This document shows, piece by piece, positions 1-22,217 of a DNA stretch of 64,000 nt. The stretch covers positions 11,842,001 to 11,906,000 of the forward strand of contig CM082578.2 of the NCBI GenBank assembly GCA_040954595.2, given 5' to 3'. The notes beneath the pieces are model-generated. The model ran no database searches. It was not told the DNA's origin and saw only the letters and a list, made by a program, of their open reading frames with translations. The position numbers and the translations under genes are program-made. This DNA comes from Balanoglossus misakiensis. Lineage: Eukaryota > Hemichordata. Position 1 is the stretch's first letter, and each line of letters starts with the position of its first letter.

Positions 1-2878
1 GCGAGAACAAATTAGAAGTCAATTCATTCGTGCTTTCTTCTTCAGTGATTGGTTTTTGTTTAGCGATTCAGATGGTCATTGCGTCGGCACTCTAGTCAGT
101 GACTCAGCTCGTCCAAGTATCACCAGATTGTTGACTGCTTGAAGCTGCAGAAATTCATGCGGCTTCTCAGAAATGCCAGTCGAGCCGCTGGCAATTCGTG
201 GAATGGCAATACCTTGTGAAGCTCACTAATGATTGAGTTGACATTTGAAGAAAATAAAGCGGCGTGTTGCTGATAAGGGTACGAAGTTGCATCTCAAAGA
301 AAGTGCCTTACTACATAACCTGTGGGTGCTTTTTAATTGCTTGGCTAGGTGCTCGCTCTTTTGTTGGCTCGCTAGGGGGGCTCTTGACGACACGGTGATG
401 GTGTTTGCTGTTTTGTTGGGTGCGATTGTGTGATACGTGTGGTGGTTAAGTTTTTGATGAGATTACTCGAGGATCAGCCCCGGGTACGTAATTGGTACCT
501 TCGAATATCGTCATGGAAGATGCTCAGATGTCATCTGAGGTTGCCTTGCAGTGACGTCTTTCTGTTGTTATGGCGATGTCTCTTGGCGCTATCACTGCAC
601 AAAAATATCAGATTTTCTGCAATATCCTGTCATTTTCCCCCTCCCATCATTACGCTAGATTTGGAGATTAGTTTATATGATACATCGACTTTTGCTAATT
701 TTTTATAAAACATTGCTGTGCAGAAAGTTTGCAGTTACAGTGTGATTATCTGTCATCGATCAAAAAGAACATATGCATTGAGAAAAAGTTATGTTTCAAA
801 GCAGTATTGTACTGTAACCCAGATTATATAAATTACAATAAATTCAAATTCTAAAGAACATAAATCCAAGTGCCTTCTGATGTATAAAAAAGGTTTTGTT
901 GAGATTTGAGATCACTTTACTTGCTGAAACTTTTATAAGATACAATATATATACAAAGCAATAATAAAAATTAGAATATACCAGTACCACAGGTAGCTTT
1001 GCTAGAAAACTAAAGAGTGCAGTCGTAATGGATGTGTCTGCCGAGGTTGAACGACATCAGTGATTTATTGAGGAGCAGTAAACATCACATCTACAAATAG
1101 CAGCATTATCTGTCATTTAGAGGAACCCAACTCATAACAGATACGGGTTTGTTCTAAATTCAGCCTTGGTAACGTCATTCTTCACGTCCTTCCGACAACC
1201 TCTCCACAGAGATGGAATTACGTCAGCCGCTTAATGGTTGGACAACAACAGAAAACTGGAGAGCTGCGTGTGTGTGGAGCCACTGGTTTAGAACGAATCA
1301 TGTGGTTTCAATACTATGCAGCATTATTCCAAATCAGATGATAAAATAGGTGGTCTCCAGGGTTACGCTAATCGAAATCTTCAGTCAGACATGAAATATT
1401 GTCATTCCTCGCAGTTGTATTGCTTTATTTTTGAAGGATGTGTCTATTTCTGATGTCGTTCCCTGTTGCTTTCATCCACATTAGTTTTGCCTAATTTTGT
1501 TACTTGCGTCATTGTCGGCCTCCAGCAATGCAAGGACTGCTGTGTTTCCCGCCTCTAGATATCTGTTATGAACCATGCTGGCTTCTAAGCGTGGACTTTT
1601 TATCATGTTCTTTCATCAGGTTTTACCGCATACATGTCATTGTTTTTAGCTCCTATGTACACACACAGGGGCTAATGTTGTACCGATCTCTGTGTGTCTG
1701 TATGTCTGGTGGTGCAACACCTTTGGGGTCAGCACAGGTCATTGACCTTCCAAATGTAGGTCAAAACAAAAATGAAAGTGGACCTCTCTCTGGTTGTGAA
1801 TATTTTTGCCCAGTTCACATTTACATTGTTTTCAAAAATAACATTGACATCATTTCAAACATTTTCTTTTTCTTTCACCATTTTCTAGCACATACTGTTG
1901 TGACATGAAGTTATTTATTGCACATGTGTTTTTTTACGGAGTGTATTGTCACATTTGCTCTCTCTATTTTCTGAATCAAATATTTATATGGATCACACAG
2001 TCACTGAGATTCCTGCACAGGGTGATGTTTACTAACCAAGGAATTTTGGAAATCGTTCAGTTTTTCTTTTCTATACTCAAAGCAAAATTTACATGAAATC
2101 ATTCTGAGTAGCCTCTGAAACATTTCTCACAGTTTTTTCTTAAGAAAGCGCTCACTTCAAATTTTACTCAGAACAGTCATAATTACAGAGCTGGTGGCCA
2201 TTTTAAATTTAACAAATACAAGTGAAGAGTCGTCTTCTGCTGCAGAACTTGCATGGATCTAGTTATCTTATGTTTCATTTCAAGAGATTATATTTTCATG
2301 TTCCTTGAAGCCAAGAACAATCAGAAATTGAAGACATTGGTTTTGGCGTGACATAGTCCAAGTTAATCATTAATGTCAATAATATCTCAGGATGTCGTCA
2401 TTAACTATTCATAGAATTTCTTATTCCTGGAACGCATCTGGACACATTATCTCATTTCAAGGACATTTCCAATTTTGTTCGTTTCAATGTTCTAATTTAC
2501 CTTTTATAATTTCATTTTAAATTTTATAAACAGTTTCTTTATTTTTTAAGTTTTACATGTTTTTTTGTGTGGAAATATGTACTCAATACGGAAATATATT
2601 ACTGAACTCAGTTACATGCAATGTGCAAGAATAGTTTTTGTGATGTTTATATGTACATGCACATCCATATCAAAATTTACTTTTAAATGTAAAAGGTGAG
2701 TCAAAAATGTTCTAGAAATGATAGCGTTGATTCTATTCTTATTTTTAACAAAGTGATAAGCTTAACATTTTGGACTGAAAAGTCTGTGTGTGAAAGGGGC
2801 TCTTTCCATTTCATGGACCCTTGCCGTGCAAGTACAAATGTAAAAGCTTTTGACTAGTTGTGTCTTGCCTCCCCACAG
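1..2878. other. No gene recognised (likely 5' intron/upstream of the CDK gene)
   Basis: AT-rich sequence with only short open frames and no protein family that I can recognise. Because the first CDK exon found (2,879) starts inside the protein, the true 5' exon and promoter must lie here or left of the window. I saw no convincing ATG exon. Confidence 0.5.
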
Positions 2879-11612
<8,734 letters not shown>

Positions 11613-14600
11613 CCAAGCAGTAACTGACAAGAGTACAGATGCTGGGATCATAGCCTTCAGCACTACATAGACCTTGCCATTTGAAGAAGAAGAAGAAAAA
11701 ATTAAATTATGTAACTATTTTAAGACACCAGGATCCAAGAATTGGGGTTTCATTTCAAATCATGAAGACGCCATACTGTGGTGATACTGCTGCTGCTGCG
11801 GAGTGATTTCAAGACGGGAAAACTTGTCTTGCATCGGTTCATGAATGGTGTTGTATTGGAGACACCCCTGCCATGTTGACTGTACCATCACCTTCACGAA
11901 TTGCACCCACGCTATTTTGTTTTGAGCGGTACTTTCCCAGAATATGAGAAAGAAAGAAAATGTGGCTGCTGGTTCTCAGGACCACACACCCCCACGGTCG
12001 AGGTCTCAGTCACTTGATTTGTCATACAAATTAAGTGTTTTATCTTTTTTTCTCGAAACTGTGGTGACTGTTTGTGACCATTTCTGACAAGCCACTGCTA
12101 CAGTCCATGCACGGAGAGTGACGATAACACGTTGACATGAACAAGTGACAGAAAGACTGGAGGATATTATTAAACAAGCAGAGGTTCATGTGCGCGAAAC
12201 ACCATTGCAGGTGTAATGCAGTATTCGGTGGAAAGTGTAATCAAAGTTGTAATAATCATGATGAATACCCCTTGTTGCTCATGTCCCCTTTAACCCTTTC
12301 ACCGCCATGGTTTGGTCCGAGTCTATTGTTTTCTATGGTAGAATTGGACCTCTCTATAGGGGAACTGGGGGTGAAAGGGTTAAAAGGAAAGCACGAATCA
12401 AGTGTGCAATGAAGTCTTGTACTGTCCAAGAAAAACTGCCAGTCTCCCAACTTTCCTCCCAAACAAGGGTACAATAAAGAGGTTGATTTATCGATGAGGT
12501 CACGACTCCCACAACTTTGAACTTTCAACTATGACCCGTGATGTTAGGCTCCAAGATTGAAGTGTAGTAGATTAGGTGTGACCAAACCACTGAAGGTTAA
12601 ACCCCCTGTAATGAAATCGACAGCAATTGTGATGTTTTTTGTAGCCAGATGAATGGTTTAAAGATAATCAAGATCTCACCACAGATCACGCACAATGTAG
12701 TATTTTGTAGCTGTCAGCTCTAAAATCAGTAATCAATAGGTTCAGGTCACCTCTGAGTGTTTGATATGTCGTAGAGACAAAAACAATCATAAATCTGACC
12801 AATTTAAAATTTCTGTAGCCTTTTCGATGAGGTTTACACTTCACAAGAATAAAGAGGCATTACTAAATTGACAAGCTAAGCACTTCATGTTATACACATC
12901 CACACTTTCTTTAAGAGCGAAACTTTTATTTATTAAATTAATCTTCTCAATTAAAAATTTGTGATTGACATCACTAGGCATGCCAACTAGCAAGACATGA
13001 TTCAACTATCATGGGACATTATGACATTGATATGCCATGTGATTGACTGACAAGGTCATGACCTTCCACCTTTTCTTTCAGTCAACCGAGCAAAGTTGCA
13101 TTTGCAGGCATGCCAGGTCATGTCGACCAGTAGAATTCTTTGAATCATGAATATTTAATCAGTAATGTACCACCCCAGTTTCATTTCATGGCCATTTTTA
13201 AGATCATTTTCGTGTCCTTTCCTTGGGAGATCTTAGGGTTGTTTTTTTGTCCATCAATTCATGTAGTTTGGACTGCCTCTTTCATTGAGAAACCCTTCTT
13301 CTGGGACGAGACATTGCATTGTATCTGAGATTTACACGTAGCTGTTCACATTGGGGTCAAAGAGCAAAGGTCATGTAGACCAAGTGTCCCCCCAAAAACT
13401 GAAACTTGGTGAATGCTTTGTAATGCTATCACAGTGATCCCTGGTACTCTGAAGGAGAGAGAGTAAACAAAAACGAATCTCTCACAGAGAAAAACACAAT
13501 ATCGTGACTCGCAACTCTCAATTGCACAGAAGTTACTACAGCTTGGATAGACGCCAGAAACATGTGCTCTTCCATGACATCAGATTCGGACCAAAAAAAA
13601 GCTTAGTACATGTAATAACAATTCTCTGTTTTTGATAACATTTATTCTTATGTTTTAGTCAAGAAAATAACCCATTGCAGGTGAATAAGGGTTTTGCAGA
13701 TGGAATGTAAACAAAGAGCATGACACCAGGTCCTTGTACAAGAACTGGCTTTTAACACTGTGTCATATTTCCACTGAATTGTCTCGCAGTGTTCGTATAA
13801 CGTTGGCGCTTGAGCCACCAGAAAAAATATAGCCCCCTGTTTCAGACTATCGGGTTTGACTGATTACGTACTGGTATATTAATTTTAGTCAAAACCCAAC
13901 GTTTGGCAAAATGTCAACCAGCTACTGGGGCCGTGCAGTAGCGGTTATCAAAACTGGAGTATCCACAAAGCCCATGTATGCCAGTTGTTGTTTTTTAAAT
14001 GGTACAGAAAAGGTGTCGTGAAGGTTCTATTTCTAATATCAGCATTTACAGAATATTTTTTGTTTGTTTTAAAAGAATAAACCATTGCGGTCTTCACTAT
14101 CTTTTACCTCACAAGCATTTTTCCGAAAAGCAAAATGTTGATTTTTTTTGTCAGCTGTGAAACTTGATCGAGGATGAAAATGCAAAATTCTGAACTTGAG
14201 AACAGGTATGACTTTAATAACGAGGTATTTATCAGTGTATTTGTCATTTTATTTTTTATGCCATATTATTGTAAAGAAAAATTTGGAAAGTAGAGATGTT
14301 TTGACAGAATCTGTATTTTGTAAGTGGTCACTTCCTTGTTTTTACATATTTGGGTAAAAATTGGTTCGAAGACCAGAGCGGGTTAAGTGACTCCCAAGTC
14401 TGCCAGCATAACCCTGGTATCTGATCAATAGGTCAATTATCAAATCATTCAGCACATTAACAACGAAAATCATTGTAATAAATTGGCCAGTTGCCCGACC
14501 ACATATCTTCAATGAATAGAATTACCAGCTCATAATAAACTTACATTTGGTGGTAATTAAAAAAATAACAGAGAACATTAAAATTGTGGCAAAAAAATTA

Positions 14601-16278
14601 ACACTGAAGGCGCAGTCAGTGAAATCATGTGTAGATCTTCTTGTCGGTTTTTAAGAACATGATGATTAGGATTTGACTTTTCTGTGAAAAGTATGACATC
14701 GTGGAATTTGTGTTTGGTCGACTCACTTCGCCTATCAGCCAGATAACCCTTGACCTGAAAGATAATCGATTAACATCATGTGAGATAAGACAGCCAATAA
14801 GATGAAAGTACCCCTAGTGAAAGAAGTGCTATTTTAGATCACTGTAGCAATACCTGATTGGATACCAAGGTTTTGGTGACTTTGTGGTCTGAGAACAATT
14901 AGATTAAAAAAACAAATTATTCTACATTTGAAAAAAAAAATGTAGGCTGTGTAGAAATTTTTTAGACGATTTTCAATGATGGTTTTTAGTTTGATTTCAA
15001 CCTGATTTAGAAAAATATGATTAAAGAATAAAGAGGACTACCCGATCCATTAGTATAATCAGTACTGAAACTCAAAGTACCATGGTAACCGATGATATAG
15101 AAACAACCTAATCATGGTAAAATCTTATATATTGAATATTCCGATTCTTAAATGTCATTTTTCCCCGTCGTACAAAATATGAAATTTGTTCAGCATGATC
15201 ACTTAAATACTGCAATCGATCAATCAATCAAACACATGCTTTCTTTCTGTAGAGTGTTTAGCACCCTTTCGAAAATATTCTCAAATATTTATTACATTTT
15301 ATGTTGTTTTTATTATTTCATTTTATTGAAAGTTTTATTTTGCAAAGTGGTATGGCTGGTCATTTTGATTGGCAGCTGTCACTCAGAGATTTTCAACCAA
15401 TGAGGTAGTCAGAAGTGTAAGAGGTTAATCACGCAGCCACTCTGAATATTTGCATTGTCGATAAAAAAAACATTTTTTGCTGCTCTGTGTGTTTTCAGTG
15501 TTAGCTCTCGTCAATTTCTCTTGGTGCTCGTTGTAAGCTATGTGAACATAAATTTTACAAAAATGATTAATTCTCCCCCCCCCCCCCAAAAAAAAGAAAA
15601 GACACGCAAGACCAAACCTTTACAAGTGCAATGTTGATAGTCATTCTAGATTACCCCAAAAAATGACCTTTGACCTACTTTGTACAGAGAAATGCATCAT
15701 CCATAGAGTATGTAGCACGCTAAAAAAAAGAAGCTGAAATTTGCTCAATGTAAATCCTATTCAGCTGTTGATCTGCTAAGCTTTGCTTACGAATCACAAG
15801 TAGTAATGTATTTGGTGTATTTGTCTACAAAATAAAATAAATGCAATATTTTAGATTTAAAAACTGCTTTTGCGCTTGATTTCAATTGTGTCTGAAAAGC
15901 TGTGTGGTTCTGGAGCGAGTTCTTTGTACTTTTGTGTTGTCCTGTGATTCGATTATAACCGAGCACAGATGGATAGGTCTACGTCTTGGGACGAGGCTAT
16001 TCTGAAAACAAAGGAATTTTTGAATCGATTGTTAGCTGGGGTACGTCTGGCCTGAAAGCAGACACATCTTGACATCTCTGGGCAATCACGATCAGTTCAC
16101 TGTTCGCTGGCGACCCTTATTTCTGATGTTTACAACTATATGAGTCCACTCGCAACATACATCCAATGTCTCGAGTTCGCTCATTCCTGACTACAGCCAA
16201 CAGCGAAGTCGAACATCTCCGTCTTCCGTCACACATGTGTTGATCAGCCGGTAACATTTATGTTGTCGATGTCTCACC
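11613..16278 (+). other. CDK 3' UTR and intergenic region before tafazzin
   Basis: No coding exon is supported here. Candidate poly(A) signals on the + strand lie near 12,474 (caataaag), 12,849 (gaataaag) and 15,829-15,840 (overlapping AATAAA copies), so the CDK 3' UTR may be short or may run for about 4.2 kb. The region includes one copy of a TTAA-ended 94-bp repeat (12,290-12,383), a C-tract near 15,575 and GATCAATCAATCAA microsatellite sequence near 15,220. Confidence 0.5.
12290..12383 (+). mobile_element. 94-bp TTAA-ended palindromic-end element, copy 1
   Basis: Begins TTAACCCTTTCACC and ends GGTGAAAGGGTTAA, so it has 14-bp terminal inverted repeats with TTAA at both tips. A second copy lies at 18,938-19,030 in the opposite orientation with clear internal similarity (the CCATGGTTTGGTCC block and the TATTGTTTTC block). 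A non-autonomous MITE is the simplest reading. TTAA tips recall piggyBac-like targets, but no transposase is present. Confidence 0.7.
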
Positions 16279-18885
16279 ATGCCCCTCGAAAAAGGACAGT
16301 GGGTTTTCCCTAAAGGGCCGAGTAAGGTGTTTAATTTTGGTGGTTGGATTGTCAACGGTTTGGTGGGCACGATATCCCAAGTTGGACTCAGTAAGTACGA
16401 ACAATTTTACATCTGTAGCTCATTCCAAAACAGGTCTGTTGAACGAACAGGCAACCAACAACATCTGCCAGCCTTTAGCCACACACTAGCTGCAATGATT
16501 GTAGCGGGTGCTGCTAGGTGCATAACCGCTACAAGGCCTTGTGTGTAATTTTCCAATCAACTTTCTGTCGTCAGCTCAGTTATGGGGTTGAACTCTTACC
16601 TCCGATAACATTTGAAAACCGAACGGGTGCATCCCCCCAAAAAACACCTCCGACGCCCAAATTTCCTCCAAAATTGTCCTGCTTCCATTAAAAAAACGAT
16701 AAATGCACTGCAGTTTCGCCGATGTGTTCCGCCATGTTAGAGCAAACATGGCGGACAAAGTTTGTAAACATTGGCGAAACTTCAGTGGGTTTATCGTTTT
16801 TTTAATGGAAGCAGGACAATTTTTGGGGAAATTTGGGCGTCGGAGGTGTTTTTTGAGGGGGATGCACCCGTTCGGTTTTCAAATGTTATCGGAGGTAAGA
16901 GTTCAACCCCATAACTGAGCTGACGACAGAAAGTTGATTGGAAAATTACACACAAGGCCTTGTAGCGGTTATGCTGCACACCAGTCAACCAAGCAGCACT
17001 GGCCGCTACAATCATTGCAGCTAGCCACACACGTATTCTTCAGACAAGACAACATTCTGAAGTCTCTTTTCTGTTCTGTACTTTTGCAGAATGGCTGACC
17101 AACTTCCGTGGGTATGATCTTGAGATTCTAGAGAATGCTGTTGCTGCCAGACCAAAGGGCCAACCGTTGATAACAGTTTCCAATCACTTCTCATGCCTTG
17201 ATGATCCCATGCTATGGGGTAAGATATGTGTCATTGTGTCCCAGGGGTGTTTCTGGGGTCAAAGTGACCTGATGCACAATGCAGTACTGTATTGGCTAAA
17301 AATGAACTGAAACCAACTTGCTTGAATCATGACTACACAAATTCCTCAGCGTATACACACATTTTCCACCAATGTCCATTTTGATATCGGAATTCCTACA
17401 TTGACACATTTTTGCTTTGATTTGAAGAACGACAGCTACCATATACTTTGACTTTTCCATTACAGGTTGTCTCAAATGGAAAACTGTTCTGAACAGAAAA
17501 GGCATGAGAATGTAAGTCTTTGCTCATTTTCATTTTACTTATTTCTTCAGAACAACATTTCACCTAATGTGTGTAGTATTGCATTATTGTTATTCTTTAA
17601 TGATCTTGTATCCTTCCTTCTTGTTTTGTTTTCACAGGACCCCATCAGGTCATGACATTATATTTACAAAGAAAGCTCACACAATTTTCTTCAGTCTCGG
17701 AAAATGTGTTCCAATAGTCAGAGGTAAGCAAAGTTACTGCTACTACCAGTGTTCAAACACTCAACAGGTACAATAATATCCAGGGGAAGGTCCGCTATAG
17801 GTTAACACTTATGTGCCAATGTATGATCGCAGTCACCTTCAATGGTTCATTTACTGTCTCCATTCTCAGGTGATGGTGTGTATCAGAAAGGCATGGATTA
17901 CTGCATTGACTATGCCAACAGTGGAGGATGGCTCCATATCTTTCCAGAAGGTGAGCTGGAATTGCAATCCATGTTTTTAAGTGCCAGCATTTCCCACACA
18001 GGGTATGGTAGCTAATCTGTTCCATACACTACAGTGTGTGGCAAGCCTTACTGATCAAATGGAGCTTTTGTCTAAAATGTTAGAGGAAACTTTTTTTGGA
18101 CACAGTTTGGTTACTGCTGTTTTGACATTTCAGAAAAACTGATATTAAGAGGATATGTTCTTTCTTGCTTTCAGGAAAAGTAAATATGATGCATGAAGTT
18201 CTGAGATTGAAATGGGGTAAGTATAACGATCATGAAGTTCGTAAAAAATTATTCTAATAGTGAAAATTTCCCATTTTACAGTATTTCTGTGGGGTTTTGA
18301 TTTGTAGGTGTTGGTAGAGTCATTGCAGAGTGCAAGGTTGAGCCGTTGGTGATTCCGTTCTGGCACGTGGGGATGGACGAGGTGCTGCCAAACAGGGCTC
18401 CTTACGTGCCGCAGTTTGGCAAGAAGGTGACAGTACTAGTCGGCAAACCAGTGCAACTTCAGGATTTACTCAAACAACTCAGGCAAGAGAACAGAACACC
18501 GGTGAGTAGGAGAAGGGTTTAATGAAATAAGTTTTACTGAAGGGTGACCCTTGTTGGTCACATTCCAGACAGTTCACACGAATTTACACACGTCAGCAAT
18601 ATGCATTTTGATATTGGCAGATCAAAGTTGTCTCCATTGTAACCACAAATCCAGGACCTGATACAACACAGCATGTGAAATTGCTTTCTCACCAACGTTG
18701 TAACACAGAATATTTTGTCTTGACAGGTTGAAATACGGAAGGAGATCACAGATGCAATCCAGCACGAGTTCATCGGTCTCCGAGCCAGGGCCGAGGCTCT
18801 TCACTATGGCCACAAAAAGAGTACAACAGCCGATGCATCTGATGCCAGCGTGCAGAAAGACAGACAAAATGACATATCAAGTTAA
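16279..18885 (+). CDS. TAFAZZIN: Tafazzin, cardiolipin-remodelling transacylase
   Basis: Mitochondrial phospholipid-lysophospholipid transacylase that matures cardiolipin at the inner and outer membrane faces. Eight exons join in phase to 282 codons plus stop: 16279-16390, 17090-17218, 17466-17511, 17638-17723, 17870-17950, 18175-18216, 18308-18501, 18727-18885. This is close to human tafazzin (262-292 residues depending on isoform). The start gives [11 protein letters not shown], similar to the human MPLHVKWPFP. The acyltransferase HX4D motif is at H70-D75 (NHFSCLDD), followed by [17 protein letters not shown], the [10 protein letters not shown] block, HIFPEGKVNM (acceptor-binding block) and [12 protein letters not shown]. 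The hydrophobic segment at about residues 18-37 fits the membrane anchor. Intron 1 contains a 537-bp foldback element (16,487-17,023). No key residue appears to be missing. Confidence 0.96.
16478..17032. mobile_element. 537-bp foldback transposon with 9-bp target duplication
   Basis: A near-perfect inverted repeat fills 16,487-17,023 with arms of about 250 bp meeting at 16,738/16,745 (GCCATGTT then AACATGGC). The tips read TAGCTGCAATGATTGTAGCGG and its complement. It is bounded by the identical 9-mer GCCACACAC at 16,478-16,486 and 17,024-17,032, the expected target-site duplication. The left arm lacks about 19 bp present in the right arm near the tip. Open frames in both arms are mirror shadows, not genes. 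Long TIRs with a 9-bp duplication fit a Mutator-like foldback MITE. It lies in tafazzin intron 1. Confidence 0.9.
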
Positions 18886-18937
18886 CACAGAACCAAAAAA
18901 TTAGGAGTCTCAAAAGGACGACTGATAAATCACAGCC

Positions 18938-19030
18938 TTAACCCTTTCACCCCCAATTCCCTGTATAGGAGACCACCTTTGCCATTGAAAACAATGGGAA
19001 TGGACCAAACCACGGTGGTGAAAGGGTTAA
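18938..19030 (-). mobile_element. TTAA-ended palindromic-end element, copy 2 (inverted relative to copy 1)
   Basis: 93 bp starting TTAACCCTTTCACC and ending GGTGAAAGGGTTAA, in the tafazzin 3' UTR. Its reverse complement aligns over its full length with the copy at 12,290-12,383. Confidence 0.7.
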
Positions 19031-19521
19031 AGGGAGACTGTCATCAGCACTGTGTGCCTGTTCTACATTAATTTTGAATCATTTATTTAATTAAATAATG
19101 AATAATTTATTTCTACCATAGTATTTAATTACAGCAAATCAGCTTACCCACAGAATTTAAAAGTTTCAGTTTAAATCATGAAAGATAAATTTGCTATAAG
19201 TTCTACTTCGTCCACGTTCCTTTGGTATAATGCTTTGTTGGTTTTCTGGTTCCTGTGCAACCATTGAATGCAGTGCTGATGACTGCCTCCTTTCCAACTT
19301 GTGCCTGTATTTTATATCACAGCATATACTTTATATTTTTACAGAATCAGACAGCTGAGATCAATCATGACAATTTTTTTGCAGTTGATGACAGTATTTC
19401 TTCAAATTTACCAATACATGTACAGTCAAACCTATCTATAGTAGCCAGTCAATTGTCATGCCTAAACTGGCCTTTATAGACAGGTATCCATAAATAATGA
19501 TTTTTTTTTGTACGTCGGATC

Positions 19522-19527
19522 AATAAA
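19522..19527 (+). terminator. Poly(A) signal candidate for tafazzin
   Basis: AATAAA about 640 bases after the tafazzin stop. It lies just before the oppositely oriented ANKRD16 signal. Confidence 0.5.
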
Positions 19528-19580
19528 AATTGAAATCAGGATGGAACTACCTCAAAAGATTCACCACATGGGGGCGATGT

Positions 19581-19586
19581 TTTATT
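19581..19586 (-). terminator. Poly(A) signal candidate for ANKRD16
   Basis: TTTATT on the + strand (AATAAA on the - strand), 166 bases beyond the ANKRD16 stop codon. Confidence 0.5.
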
Positions 19587-19751
19587 CGTTTGAGCACATG
19601 CATCACATAGCACATCCATGCCATAAATTAAATTACTAGCAGCAGTGAAATCCAATTGTCTGGTTGCTCGCATTACCACAAAGGAGAAAGTAGCAAGTTC
19701 GTCCAAACAGCTGGGATTAGTCCGTCTGCGCAAATCTCTCGCAGATAATTG

Positions 19752-22217
<2,466 letters not shown>

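Noticed and set aside
245-433. Frame reading KKIKRRV, like the N-terminus MKKIKRQ of CDK16
   Set aside because: It starts at TTG with a stop codon two codons upstream, and the similarity ends after seven residues. No good donor follows. Treated as coincidence.
16576-17030. Four open frames on both strands in tafazzin intron 1 with identical endings
   Set aside because: They are mirror translations of the two arms of the foldback element, not protein genes.
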